Shown: positions 51,353 to 63,300 of the stretch, in pieces
How the letters are laid out: every line of letters begins with the position of its first letter
Position numbering within the stretch: position 1 is the stretch's first letter
Source of the DNA: Puniceicoccaceae bacterium K14
GTDB lineage: Bacteria; Verrucomicrobiota; Verrucomicrobiia; Opitutales; Opitutaceae
NCBI GenBank assembly: GCA_022538095.1
Contig: JAKYXN010000009.1
Coordinates: 56,386-120,385, forward strand
Length of the DNA stretch: 64,000 nt
Direction of reading: 5' to 3'
Notes under the pieces: generated by a model
The model's input: the letters and a program-made list of their open reading frames with translations, nothing else
The model's database searches: none
What the model was told of the DNA's origin: nothing
Made by a program: the position numbers and the translations under genes

Positions 51353-52927
51353 ATGAAAGAGCAAAAACCTACTTCCAGACCTTCACTCGTGTTGTTGCTT
51401 GGTCTTGCCTTCGTCGTTGCCTGTGTTGTGTTCGGCGTAACCGCGTTGCTTGTCGATATCTTCGAACATAAGCAGGAAGCGCGTACCCCTTTCGTTCGTA
51501 TGGTGGAGGTTGATGAGACGACTTCGGATCCTGTGCCTTGGGGTGTGAACTGGCCGTATCAATTCGATACGTACAAGCGATCGGTTGATTCTACGGAAAC
51601 CGAATTTGGGGGTTCTTCGGCCATGTCTGATTCCAAACTGGAAAAGCAACCCTGGCTTAAGCGATTGTATGCGGGCTATGCTTTCAGCATCGATTACAGA
51701 GAGTTGCGGGGCCATGCTTACATGCTCTACGATCAAGAGGTGACAGACCGTGTTGCGAAACGTTCCCAAGGAGGGGCTTGCCTGCATTGTCATGCTTCGA
51801 TTGTTCCAACTTACCGTAGGCTTGGGTTAGAGGCTGAAGGGCAAATTGCAGATGCGGAAGCTCTTGCCGAGGACTTTAACTGGCCCGCTGTTTTGAAAGG
51901 CTTTGAAATCGCAAGTTCCATGACGTATGCCGAGGTGCACGAGGAACTGTTGAAAACGCCTGATGGGACTCCTGGAGAATCTGAGCCCCTCTTCCCTGGA
52001 GGAGCATTAGCTCAATCCGCGAATGTAGAAATACCTCAAGATGATGTGCATAATATGGGCGACGCTCACCCCGTGAGCTGTCTTGATTGCCACGATCCGG
52101 AATCCATGCGTCTACGTGTAACGCGTCCAGGTTTGGTTCGAGGAATCGCGGCTTTGGCGGAGAGCGACGATCCGGTCCCGCATTTGCCAAGCGTGGAGCG
52201 TTGGCGTGAAGGGACTCGAGATGAGCCTTACGATCCTAATGTTCTAGCGTCTCGGCAAGAGATGCGTAGTTTAGCGTGCGCGCAGTGCCATGTTGAATAC
52301 TATTGCGCTTCGAAAGAGACTCTTTTCTTTCCTTGGGAAAATGGTCTGAAGGCGGAAGACATTGAAAAAACGTTTGAGGAGCATTTCTTTCCGGATGGTA
52401 CGCGTTTCAAGGATTACACGCATGCTGAAACCAAAGCTGTTACTTACAAGGCTCAGCATCCAGAATTCGAGTTATGGAGCCAAGGTATTCACGCGCGTAG
52501 TGGTGTGAGCTGTACAGATTGTCATATGCCTTATGAGCGTCAAGGAGCGATGAAGGTAAGCAACCACTGGGTACGCAGTCCGTTGCTCAATATCAACAAT
52601 GCCTGCCAGACTTGCCACAATGTCCCGGAAGACGAGTTAAGGGCACGGGTCGAGACCATTCAAAATCGGACCACAAACCTCATGGAGCGGGCCGCCGTCG
52701 CCATGACGGATATGCTCGACGCCATAAACGCAGCCATAGCGGAAGAAGTGCCTGATGAGGAATTAGCACCCGTCCTCGAGCTGCAACGCAAAGCGATGTG
52801 GCGCCTAGACTTTATCAGTAGCGAAAACTCAAAAGGCTTCCACGCTGACCAAGAGGCTGTTCGAATCCTTGGAGAATCTATCGACTACAGCCGCCAAGCT
52901 CAGGCTGCTGCGCTGAAGCTCCAGTAA
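51353..52927 (+). CDS. nrfA: Ammonia-forming cytochrome c nitrite reductase, CXXCH type
   Basis: 524 residues with an N-terminal membrane anchor (about 12-35). Five haem motifs: CLHCH 143-147, CLDCH 243-247, CAQCH 309-313, CTDCH 387-391, CQTCH 418-422. The first is the active-site haem, which in E. coli has lysine (CXXCK); here it has histidine. Catalytic surroundings are kept: ELRGHAYML before the first motif, the HVEYY tyrosines at 316-317 and SQGIHARSG with H380. The enzyme reduces nitrite to ammonium with six electrons in the periplasm. Together with NrfH it allows respiration of nitrite. No nrfI/ccs genes are in the window. Confidence 0.95.
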   Translation: MKEQKPTSRPSLVLLLGLAFVVACVVFGVTALLVDIFEHKQEARTPFVRMVEVDETTSDPVPWGVNWPYQFDTYKRSVDSTETEFGGSSAMSDSKLEKQPWLKRLYAGYAFSIDYRELRGHAYMLYDQEVTDRVAKRSQGGACLHCHASIVPTYRRLGLEAEGQIADAEALAEDFNWPAVLKGFEIASSMTYAEVHEELLKTPDGTPGESEPLFPGGALAQSANVEIPQDDVHNMGDAHPVSCLDCHDPESMRLRVTRPGLVRGIAALAESDDPVPHLPSVERWREGTRDEPYDPNVLASRQEMRSLACAQCHVEYYCASKETLFFPWENGLKAEDIEKTFEEHFFPDGTRFKDYTHAETKAVTYKAQHPEFELWSQGIHARSGVSCTDCHMPYERQGAMKVSNHWVRSPLLNINNACQTCHNVPEDELRARVETIQNRTTNLMERAAVAMTDMLDAINAAIAEEVPDEELAPVLELQRKAMWRLDFISSENSKGFHADQEAVRILGESIDYSRQAQAAALKLQ

Positions 52928-53073
52928 TCGTAGTGAGCAGTGAAGGGTTTGGCTGTTGCGGTTCTCCGGGCCGCCGAACCCTGTCTTGGTAGTGAATTGT
53001 TAAAACGTAATCTATGTATAGAGGGAAGCGGAACCTATGAACATCTGTCTTTAGGCGTATCCGCGAACGCATT

Positions 53074-54153
53074 CTAATTTCCTTTTAAAATTTCTATTCT
53101 ACGTACCCATAAGGGGTCAATTTCTGTATATGATTGTTGGACAGCTTTCGTTTTATTTAGATATTTGTGTCCGTTTTTTCTGATTGCTTGCATTTTCTTT
53201 TGAAATTTTTTGCGGATTATTGGGCTATCACTTTCTATTTTTCCAGGAGCATTGCTCGCAAGCGTCTCTGCCGCTTCGCAAAGGCATTGGATTAGCTGCA
53301 TTGTTACGAGTACGGTTTCATTTCCGACCAATTTTGCCGCCTCCTTATCCGCTCGTATTTCCATTTCCTCGAGGAGTCTATCTCTCGCTTTTCTGGCTAC
53401 TAAATACGGGAGGCGTAGTATCGTATTGATTGTCAGTTCGCAGGGGCGGAGTATCGTCAACGCTATAATATCTAGAAGAGTTATCTTTTTATTCTTAGCT
53501 ATGCGTTCCCTAATTAAGGATGTTAGGTAATTTGTAGTGCGATACCGTATACCTTCAATTTCATGGGCTAAGCAACATGCTCTCATCGCATTTACGTCTT
53601 TTATGTGCCCCAACTCGTGTCCAATTATTGCGGTGAGCTCTTGTTCGGTAAATTCGTGAATTAGCGGATTTCCAATTGTAAGTTTCGTGTCGTTTTTTAA
53701 AAGGCCTATGAGGCCAGAGTGGAAGCTGGCGTACGCATTAACTTCGTTGCATAGACGAATTTGAGCAGGTGGCTGTACGCCAATCCTTTTACTGACCCGT
53801 GTCACGAAATTCCAAATGTATGGATGAGTCTCTTTGTTTGTTTTCGAATCATTTGAAGATCGATTGGTCAATGGTAGTAAACCTAGAAAGTTTAGTGAAA
53901 GGAATACGAGACTAATGGCTGCCGCTAGTATGGAAGCGAGCGCTGTGGAGCCTTGAGTTGACATCGTTAGGTTGAAGAGAGTCCATGTGAACCACGCTGA
54001 TGTGCCAGAGACCAGAAAGTAAAGAAATAGGCAGAGTGAATAATACGCGTTTACCTTAAAAATTTGGAATGCCATGAAGAACTTTGGGAAATCTAAAAAC
54101 TGACCGAATATTTGAGGCTTGGTTTTATAGGGTAGTTTTGTCTTTTTTTCCAA
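53074..54153 (-). CDS. M48-family (HtpX-like) membrane metalloprotease
   Basis: 359 residues from a TTG at 54153, or 333 from the ATG at 54075. Two membrane segments near the N-terminus (about 37-60 and 68-95), zinc site HELGH at 179-183, and the third-ligand region EEMEIRADKEAAKLVG. HtpX-type enzymes degrade damaged membrane proteins. The ATG start seems better because the divergent gene begins at 54157, which otherwise leaves no room for promoters; no Shine-Dalgarno decides it. Confidence 0.85.
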   Translation of the reverse strand: MEKKTKLPYKTKPQIFGQFLDFPKFFMAFQIFKVNAYYSLCLFLYFLVSGTSAWFTWTLFNLTMSTQGSTALASILAAAISLVFLSLNFLGLLPLTNRSSNDSKTNKETHPYIWNFVTRVSKRIGVQPPAQIRLCNEVNAYASFHSGLIGLLKNDTKLTIGNPLIHEFTEQELTAIIGHELGHIKDVNAMRACCLAHEIEGIRYRTTNYLTSLIRERIAKNKKITLLDIIALTILRPCELTINTILRLPYLVARKARDRLLEEMEIRADKEAAKLVGNETVLVTMQLIQCLCEAAETLASNAPGKIESDSPIIRKKFQKKMQAIRKNGHKYLNKTKAVQQSYTEIDPLWVRRIEILKGN

Positions 54154-54156
54154 GCT

Positions 54157-54639
54157 ATGCGATTGTTTTCTGTATTCTTGTGTTTTCTACCGTGCCTGTT
54201 CTCGTCATGCTCAAAAATTGAAATAGTTAACCGGTGGCGCGATATGGAGCCAACACTGCGTGTTCAAGAGAGGTATGTAGTAGATAAGGTAGTATACAAG
54301 GAAAGCGTTCCTCAGCGTTGGGATATTGTGCTTTTAGAGTTTGAGTATTCAGGTGAGAATATCAGGCGTTTTTCTCGAATCGTTGGTCTTCCGAATGAGT
54401 CTATTCATTTGAAACATGGCGTTATAGTCATTAATGGAAAAGTTGAAGACAGCCCGAGGTTTGCAGAAAGGCAAAAATTTGGGGCGAAAGGGCGTGGATT
54501 TGGGGTTTTAGAGCCGATCACCCTAAATGAAGGCGAGTACTTTGTTCTTGGGGATAATTATGTTGATGGCTTGGATAGCCGATATTTTGGCCCTGTTAGG
54601 GCGAAGTCATTGGTTGGTAAGCTCTTACCAGAAGAGTAG
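54157..54639 (+). CDS. Signal-peptidase-I-like lipoprotein lacking catalytic residues
   Basis: 160 residues. Lipobox LFSSC with C18 after a hydrophobic leader. The remainder follows the S26 signal peptidase fold: RDMEPTL stands where family members have GxSMxPTL, so the nucleophile serine is D29; RFSRIVGLPNE stands where they have YIKRVVGLPGD, so the general-base lysine is S73; the box GDNYVDGLDSRYFGPV is kept. The protein therefore probably binds but does not cut a peptide or partner. Divergent to an M48 protease. Function unknown. Confidence 0.8.
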   Translation: MRLFSVFLCFLPCLFSSCSKIEIVNRWRDMEPTLRVQERYVVDKVVYKESVPQRWDIVLLEFEYSGENIRRFSRIVGLPNESIHLKHGVIVINGKVEDSPRFAERQKFGAKGRGFGVLEPITLNEGEYFVLGDNYVDGLDSRYFGPVRAKSLVGKLLPEE

Positions 54640-54892
54640 TAGTCCAAATTTCCAAGGCTTAGTGTTATCCCTCGATTTACCCTAGTGTTTTAGATTACTA
54701 GCATGTAGTGCTAAATATTATTGTTCGAGATGAGTAGTTTTACTTGTTGACGGATTCTTTGGTAGGGAAAATTCTTCAGGAACACTTAAGGGCATAAATG
54801 CTAATAAGTGATCGTTATACCTCTTAGAATCAAGAACGCATAGAGCCGTCATCTAGGGCTTGTGCAGAGTAAAACTAATACGCGTTTAATTT

Positions 54893-56305
54893 ATGCCTGC
54901 AATTAGATTATCGTTCAAAGCCAGAATATCTGCTTATTTTGGAATGCTTCTAACTCTCCCATTTGTAGTTGTTGGAAAAGGTATCGAAACAGTGAACTCG
55001 GACACCGCTTTGGGCTATGAGTTAGCTTCGAGTAAGTTAGAAAAAGCGACATTGGCTGAGGCACGCTCTTTTTTAAAGAAGGGGGCAGAGTCGGGAGATG
55101 TAGCTGCTACCTTACGCTTAGCGAAGATGCATAACTTCGGCGAGGGAGGTCCTGAAGATTGTGGAGAAGCCCTAAAATTGTATCGGAAGGCAGCTGACAA
55201 AGGCCATCACCGTTCACTCGCTCATATGGCTGCGATTTATGTCAACATCCATGGGGAAGACCATCCAAAGGATTATGTGAAGGCTCGTGAATTGTATCGG
55301 GAGGCAGCTGACAAGGGGGTCGCGGTTGGCTTTACTGGGCTTGCGCGAATGCACATGAAAGGCTGGGGTGGCGAAAAGGACTTTAAAAAAGCTCGCCAGT
55401 TGGCACAGCAAGGCGCGTTGCGAGGACGCGGGGACGCGATGAGCTTAATGGGTCATATGTGCAGAGATGGGTTGGATTGCGAAAAAGACTATTCTGAAGC
55501 TTTGAAGTATTATGAAAAAGCTATGAAATGTGGATACAAATATGCGTATCAACAAGCAGGAAGCCTTTTATTAAAGGGACAGAAGGGGAAGTTAGAAATC
55601 GACTACGAAAAAGCAGTGGAGTACTTGCAGCAGGCATCGGATCTTGGAGTAGGGTCCGCATCTATCCAACTAGCTCGCCTCTATTTAAAAGGTAATGGCG
55701 TTGAGGTAGATTTCGACAAAGCACGCGAACTCTTATTGATGGCTTTGGAGTCAAATGAAGGAGCTGCTGGCTATGATTTGGGAGATATTTATCGTAAGGG
55801 GCTTGGTGTTGCTGTTGATTTTTCGAAGTCTGAGGAATATTACCAGAAATCGCTGAAGCTTGGGTACAGTAGGTCAAATTTCGGTTTAGGAGTGTTGTAT
55901 GAAAGAGGGGACGGAGGGGCCTTTGCAGCGGACGAAACTCGTGCTCGTGAATTTTACGAACTTGGCGCTCTAGACGGACATTTGAGTAGCCAAGTATCCT
56001 TGGGAGTGATGTTGGCTCAAGGAAAAGGAGGCCCCGAAAACTACGACCTTGCATTGGATTTGCTAGAGATTGGTCACGCAGCAGGGAGGATAAAAGCGAG
56101 CTACCAATTGTCGCTCATGTATTATTATGGCAGGGGAGTTCAGGCGGATCCGAATAAGGCTCTAGCTCTTATGGAAGCTACCACGAATGACGGAATTCAG
56201 GATACTATGCAAAAACTTGAGAACCGAGCTGCAGAAGGACTTATTGAGAGGGATGAATGGAATGAACTGAGTACCTATCTTCGGTCAAAGTCTCTCTCCA
56301 AGTAG
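54893..56305 (+). CDS. Secreted Sel1-repeat protein
   Basis: 470 residues. Possible signal or anchor at 12-28 (AYFGMLLTLPFVVVGKG). From about 55 to 440 there are around ten Sel1-like repeats of 36-38 residues (such as LAHMAAIYVNIHGEDHPKDY and SLMGHMCRDGLDCEKDYSEA). Probably an envelope scaffold. It shares only the repeat type with the protein at 32731. The next gene starts 47 bases on. Confidence 0.85.
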   Translation: MPAIRLSFKARISAYFGMLLTLPFVVVGKGIETVNSDTALGYELASSKLEKATLAEARSFLKKGAESGDVAATLRLAKMHNFGEGGPEDCGEALKLYRKAADKGHHRSLAHMAAIYVNIHGEDHPKDYVKARELYREAADKGVAVGFTGLARMHMKGWGGEKDFKKARQLAQQGALRGRGDAMSLMGHMCRDGLDCEKDYSEALKYYEKAMKCGYKYAYQQAGSLLLKGQKGKLEIDYEKAVEYLQQASDLGVGSASIQLARLYLKGNGVEVDFDKARELLLMALESNEGAAGYDLGDIYRKGLGVAVDFSKSEEYYQKSLKLGYSRSNFGLGVLYERGDGGAFAADETRAREFYELGALDGHLSSQVSLGVMLAQGKGGPENYDLALDLLEIGHAAGRIKASYQLSLMYYYGRGVQADPNKALALMEATTNDGIQDTMQKLENRAAEGLIERDEWNELSTYLRSKSLSK

Positions 56306-56352
56306 GCAACCTATATCTATTGTATTGTTTAAGGTCGTTAATAATTGTATCC

Positions 56353-57336
56353 ATGAAAATACGTACATATTTCTCGTTTTTTGCGATTCTTTTCGTTTTG
56401 TTGTCAGTTGAGGCAGCTAAGAAGAGAACGATTTCGACATTTGAACTTTTGGGCAGTTCAACAGATGGAGTTGCTACATTGAATTTATTCGCGATTCCGT
56501 TGAGTCGCAGTGGATTTCAGTACGCAGATTGCATCGGTAGGGAAGACAACGTACTTTTTATTAATCCCAGGCAGGGAAGAGGAATGGACCCTCGCGATGT
56601 AGAGGAATATTTCGTCCAGATCGTTACTGGGGATCGCGTTGGGGAATGGGCGTTTGTCAAAAAGTATGACCCCGATGCAGGTGAAATTGTATTAGCGAGA
56701 GAGTTGGAGATTTCAGAAAAAAGAGAGACTCGAATTCGTATCGGCCGTTGTTATACACTGTTTTCGGTATTTGGAGAATATAATACTTTGGGCCTTAAAC
56801 CTGGGGCTAGTATTGAAGAAGCGGATGAAGTCATTCTTTTCGATCCCGAAACACAATTAATTAGAAGGTTTTATATTTCGACGGAAGTCTTCGGGTGGAC
56901 AGAAGTAGGTCGTGATAATGAGCTTATCTCGGATGTAGCTTTTAAGCCTAGCCATGGTTTGCTATGTCGACGTAAGGAATTGGAAAATATCCCACTGTTG
57001 GTTGCAGGCGTTGTAGATTTGGAACCTGTAGGAGTACCGGTATATCCAGGGGTGAATCTTTTGTGTAATTCATGGGTAGATGATAGTTTTTCTATGCGAT
57101 TAGCTGACGTATCCATAGAAAATTACGGAAGATCGAAAGATAGTAGCGAGGTTGAAGTGTATCGTCGAATAGTAACGAAGTCAGGAGACTTAAAGCTAAG
57201 ACCAGCGGCAAGTGCGCTTTGGTTAGGGCGTATCGGTCTAAGTAGAAAAGATAATATCAATGTTGTGAGTGAATCTGCCATCGTCGTTATTGAGAATGGG
57301 AAAACACTCACACGTGCCAAGCTAAGCAGAGACTAA
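56353..57336 (+). CDS. Secreted unknown protein, TIGR02597-like
   Basis: 327 residues from the ATG at 56353 (a start at 56320 adds 11 residues and spoils the signal peptide). Signal peptide about 1-22 (YFSFFAILFVLLSVEA). The mature part is beta-rich and has the layout I associate with TIGR02597-type proteins of Verrucomicrobiota (YTLFSVFGEYNTLGLKPGAS, RRFYISTEVFGWTEVGRDN); the match is from memory and weak. It precedes the giant RHS gene by 20 bases, so the two may form one operon for a surface structure. Confidence 0.6.
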   Translation: MKIRTYFSFFAILFVLLSVEAAKKRTISTFELLGSSTDGVATLNLFAIPLSRSGFQYADCIGREDNVLFINPRQGRGMDPRDVEEYFVQIVTGDRVGEWAFVKKYDPDAGEIVLARELEISEKRETRIRIGRCYTLFSVFGEYNTLGLKPGASIEEADEVILFDPETQLIRRFYISTEVFGWTEVGRDNELISDVAFKPSHGLLCRRKELENIPLLVAGVVDLEPVGVPVYPGVNLLCNSWVDDSFSMRLADVSIENYGRSKDSSEVEVYRRIVTKSGDLKLRPAASALWLGRIGLSRKDNINVVSESAIVVIENGKTLTRAKLSRD

Positions 57337-57356
57337 TTCCAAATTTTAATAGAAAA

Positions 57357-60300
57357 ATGTTACGCCGTACCCTTCTACCTCTTTTTTTAGTATTGATACT
57401 TGGCATTTCGACGTCATCGGCAATTGTGGATACGGATAACGATGGTATGTCCGATGTTTGGGAAGCCTATTATGGGTTAGCTGCCTATGATTCCGCTATC
57501 GACGACAATGATGGAGACGGATACGACAATTTGGAAGAATCCTTAGGAGGGACCGACCCGTTTTCCAGTTTACCCGAAGAAACACCGGACTTTGTTCCCT
57601 CATGGGATCCGGCGATTTCCTACGATGGCAAAGACGTTAATGTATCCTTTAAATGGGCAGACAAAGCAGGAATAAAATATAAGATTGAGAGACGTTTCTA
57701 CAATGGAGCTTTGTTGAACTCATACGATCAGGGAACGGGCAATGGGGGCAGTTTAGCTTACGAGTTGCTGGATTTCGATGGAGCCGACCCCTTTGTAACA
57801 GGCGTTTTGTATTATTTTAATCTAATTATCGATTCCGACGATGATTCCGATAATGATGGGTTGACGGATTATGAAGAGGGCTTGCTTGGATTTAATCCAA
57901 ATTCTTCGGATACAGATGGGGATGGCATTGGCGACCTAGCGGAATACAATAGTACGACTATCTTTGCTGATTCCGATGGAGATGGCCTCAAAAATTCCGA
58001 AGATTCCAACCCCTACTCCTATGATAGCGCTTCAAGTATGTTAGGAGGGAGTGTGCCTGCCGGTTGGAACAAACTCGTTGTCGATGACTCTGGAGAAACA
58101 GCGGTAGTTGGATCTACGCTGGGCGAGCTTTCAGTGGATGGGTCAGGCGGTGCGAGTTATTCAATTCCTCTCTGGACTACTCCGGGAACGGCTGGAATGC
58201 AACCGAACCTCACATTAACCTATAACAGTAATGGCGGGAATAGTCTGGTCGGCCAGGGTTGGTCTATTTCGGGACTAAGTTCTATCTCTCGAGTTCCGCA
58301 GACGCTTGCTGTTGATGGCGACGTTGTTGGAGTGGATTTTACAAGCTCAGACCGATTCGCCTTAGACGGACAACGATTGATTGCGATTAGTGGAGCTTAT
58401 GGTGCTAACAATGCGGTTTACCGGACGACCATGGACAACTTTAGCAAGGTGGTTTCCTATGGCAACGTGAATGGTGGGCCGGCTACCTTCAAAGTGTGGA
58501 CGAAGGCCGGTTTGATCATTGAATACGGTAATACGAGTATATCTTCCAATTCTCGGCGAGAGGCCCTAATGCACGATCAAAGCACGTCGCAAGCGAGTTC
58601 GTGCGCGATAGCTACTTGGCATGTAAGTCGTATTAGCGACACGGCGGGCAATTACATGGACTTTGTCTATGAGAAAGACCTGGCTGCGGGGACTCATCGT
58701 ATCAGTCGAATCAACTACACGGGTAATGGTAACTTGAGCCCGTATGCGTCGATGCGTTTCTCATATGAATCTAGAAGCGATTCGTTTACTGGGTACTCTA
58801 ATGGGGTGAAAACTAGCCTTAATAAGAGACTAGCCTCATTGAAGAGTTATTACGGAAGTACGGTTGCACGTTCGTATGATTTTGAATACGAAGCGTCTGG
58901 GGTTGCCGGCAGATCGCTCCTCGCAAAATTATATGAAAAAGGATCGGATGGCATTGCTTATAAGCCTCTTGAATTTGAATATAGCACAAGTACGATGGGA
59001 ACGGAACCTGCATCGGAATATAGCCCTCCTGCTGAGCTAAATTTTTCGGAGTACCACCAGGATGACGATTATTTGGATAACGGTGTTCGTTTTCAGGATG
59101 TTAACGGAGATGGTTTTGTGGATGTGGTTCAGGGTATCAAAGAAGGCAGTCGGATTGACCGAGATACTTGGATGAATCAGTTAAATGGATCATCTATGTG
59201 GGTAGATACGGGAGCGTATACGGTTCCTTACCATTTCTCAGAAGCTCATTTTTATATGAATGTGCCAGGCGACAATGGATCTCGCATGCTTGATCTGAAT
59301 GGCGATGGCTTGGTCGACTTTATTCGCTCTTATAAGTATGGTTCGAGCTATACACTATACAGTAGCGCCCGTATAAACAATGGTTCTTCTTGGAGTTCCG
59401 GGACAGAGGCTTCTAAGTGGGAATTACCCACGTTTATCGCTGGGAATGACAATGGATACAAGGACTTCCAGCGTCATTTTATTGATATCAATGGAGACGG
59501 CTTAGTTGATTTTATCTACAATAACGGATCTACCAGCCACAAAGGCGCCTACATTAACCATTATCCCAATGCTGTAAATGGTTCGTATTGGATTTACGAT
59601 GCAAGTTACGTTCCTCCCTATCAAGATAGCCATGACAAGATTTCTTTATTCATTGATTTGAATGGGGATGGGCTGGTTGATCAGTTAATCTACCATGATA
59701 ATGATCATGCCAAACGAGGGGTCGCGTTGAATACTGGGAGTGGTTGGGATACGCATACTGCAACTTTTTCTAGTGGCGCCTGGTCGGGAGATGCCGTTTA
59801 CGATCGATACCAGCTTCCGCATCATTTTTCTTGGGGAGGGAACAGCACTGGCGGTAAGGCAACGGCGACACCGAAGCAGATCGTTGATATTAATGGGGAC
59901 GGTTTAACGGATATAATTTTCGGTGACGGTATTAATAAAACGTATCTCAATACAGGTGGCTCAAAAACTGGAAATATTTGGGTAGAGGCATCCAGCTATG
60001 TGCCCTATGCAATGGGGACGATTGGGTCGCAAGAACATGGAATCGGCATGGCCGATGTTAATGCCGATGGCTTGCCTGATATGGTTAAAGCCGTCGGAGG
60101 CGAACGCGATATCAAACTCAACACAGGAAGTGGGTTCTACGAAATAAACATAAATACTGCCCATGATATGATGTTCGAGAATTTTGAGTCGCTTGATAGC
60201 TCTCTAATTCAAAGCCATCTCAATAATGGATTGAATGTAATAGACGTATTTTATGGATACGACTTAGATTCCAACGGCTATCCGGATTATGTCTATTACT

Positions 60301-63300
60301 GGAATTCAACTTGGTTTGTGTTCTTCAGTGACAGTAGTGGTAACCTGACTCAAGGTGGCGTTACTGGAACTCCCCAAACTTGGGATGCGGGTAGCAATGA
60401 TTGGAAGTTAAGGCTCCAAATTCTGAATGAATCAGGCAGTTCAATTGGTTATAGAACCTTTGATGCTTATCAAGGCAACCCATACGAAGCTCGAAATGAA
60501 GCAGAACTCTTGGAGTACGTGGTGAGGGATATATTTCCAATATCACTTGATGGAAACGCGACTGAACCGAAATACGAGCACCCGGGGAGCGCTCAGATCG
60601 ATTTCGATTCTGACGGCATCCAAGATTACGTGAGTAGGTCAGAAGGTTCGTCAGGCGCAGCTTATCGGAATTTGGCGTCCCGCCATAATCAGCTTATCAA
60701 AGTGACTAATGGTCTCGGGGTCTCGGCTGAAATTCAATACGCTCCATTGACCAAGCGAGACGCCCAAGGCAACTCAGTTGTGTATGACGCTGGTGGCGAT
60801 TATTTCTATAATGAAAAGGGTGCATCGGTCGCTGTATCAAGCGATAGTGACATGTCCAATCGAGTCGGCCCTATGTATGTGGTAGAAAAACTCATACATG
60901 ATGATACGAAGGGAGGAGAGTATGAAATCGCTTATCAGTATGAAGGTTTGCGGGCTCACCGTGTCTATGGTCCCGCAGGCTTCGAGTCTATGACTGTGAT
61001 TGACAGTCGAACAGGCCATGAGAGCAAGACGAGCTATGCCCAGAGTTATCCCTTTATTGGCATGCCGGTTAAGGCGGAGACGAAGGATTTGAACGATGAC
61101 GTTTTGAGTGAGTCTCTTACAAAATACAAGGTGATGGTGACCAATGATAAGGGGGGGAACCGGAAGACTCGTTTTCCATACGCTGCCTATTCTGAACAAA
61201 TTTCTCGCGATACCTATCGAAGCCCCTGGAAAGATGGAAGTGACCCAGGCGACCTTCTTTCACGTGTGGTAACTGCTACCTATAATGTAGAGGGTGGGGT
61301 TGCCTTTGATTCTGCTAGCCACGGGTACGATTCCTATGGCAATGCTAAATACGTTCAGACTCTTACCGGTGACTCAGGTTCAGAGGAGGTGAAGACGACT
61401 GTAAGTAACTACGGCAATGATACGAGCAAATGGTATCTTGGGCGCCTGTCGAATTCAACAGTGACTTCGACGAAATCAGGGAGTAACACGATTACACGTA
61501 AAAGTTCCTTCACCTATTTTGGTACTACTCACGGAATGTTGAAAACCGAGGTGATAGAGCCAGATAAGGCGAATGCTTCGGGTGCCCACGGCAAGAGCCT
61601 AAATGCCACTCTAACAACGACCTATGTGTATGACAGTTTTGGAAACAAAACCAAAGCAACCACAACGGGGGGTGGACTGAATTCAAATGGAAGATATGTT
61701 GAAACCAATTACGATAGCAAAGGACGTTTGGTCGATTGGACGAAAAATTCCAAGGAACACATCCAGACGAATAACAGATACAATCAAGTTTTGGGTGTTT
61801 TGGAAAAGACTACCGGTCCAAACAATCACTCTACGGAATGGGAGCACAATGGCTTTGGAGCAGTTACGAAGGAAATTCGAGCCAATGGAAATGAATCCGT
61901 AACTGAAGCTCGTTGGGCAGGCTCTGGAGCCCCTGCAGGCGCGGTATACTTAGTAGAATCTCAATCGAGCGGAGGAGCTCCCGCAGTCGCCTTCATGGAT
62001 AAGTATGGGCGTGAAATTTATGCCTTTGGCATAAATGGCGGCCCAGAATTGGACCCTATTATCATGGGTTCTTATACCAAGTATGACAGCTTTGGACGAG
62101 CCTATGCGAGTACGCGACCCTTCCAGCTTGGCAGAGACCCAGAGACGGAGATTAACAGCCTCAAAACCTTCGATGCCTTGGGGCGGGAAAAATGCGTGTA
62201 TATCTGCGATGAGGAAGGCTCTCTAAGCGGAGTCACTCTTACCGATCAAGGAGTGAGTGAATACTTCGGTGGACGTTGGTCAGCCAATGACTTTTTCTAC
62301 CGAGGCCTTACTACGCGAATGGAAAATGCGAAGGGCCAAGTCACGGAAACCAAGTACGATTTGCAAGGGCGTAAGGTTTCAGTCACCAGCAATGCAGATG
62401 CCTCTTCCTATATTGAGAAGGGCAAGGTAGGTTATACATACGATGCCGTCGGGAACTTGACGAAGACTACTGTATACGAGAACGGAATAGCCAAAGCAGT
62501 CACCACAATCGTATACGATATCTTGGGACGCAAGAGCTCGATGAGCGACCCGAACATGGGCGACTGGAAGTACAGCTACAACGCTGCCGGCGAGTTAGTC
62601 TGGCAAGAAAATGCGGAAGGTGATGAGGTTACCATGACCTATGACGCCCTCGGCCGCATGATAACGCGTGTCGAAGGCGAAGGAACGACTGTTTGGACTT
62701 ATGATACGGAGCACCTTGGGAAAGGTATGCTGGATCATGTAATATTTACTACAAGCAATGCTTCCGTTGCCAAAAGCTATCGCGAGTATCATTATTACGA
62801 TGGCTATAGCCGCCTAAGAAGGGTGAGTCGAGTTATCGATGGCCAGTGGTACAACACGCAGCAAAGCTATGACTCTTATAGCCGTGTACAAACCAACACC
62901 TACCCCACAGGTTTCAAGACGAAGAATCATTACAGCGATTTAGGATTCCTAGAAAAGATAACGGTCGATGGCGGTCGCACTTCTTATTATGGGGAGGTGG
63001 CCGCGAATTATACCGTCTGGGAAGCTAAGGGCTATTCCAAGTGGGGAGGTATCCGCTTCTCCGAATACGGAAATGGCGTTACCGATGACCGGTTTTACGA
63101 CGATTGTACCGGGCGGTTGGAAGGCATCGCTTCAGGAATCGTAGGGACGAACCCATGGGACCGTGGTGGGGTTCCCGAGGTAATGTTGCACACCTATGCT
63201 TACGACTCTTTGGGTAATGTGATTGCCCGTTACGATGATGGAGATAATGTGGGCCGTGTGGAAACCTTCACCTACGACGGTTTGAATCGCCTGCGCACGC

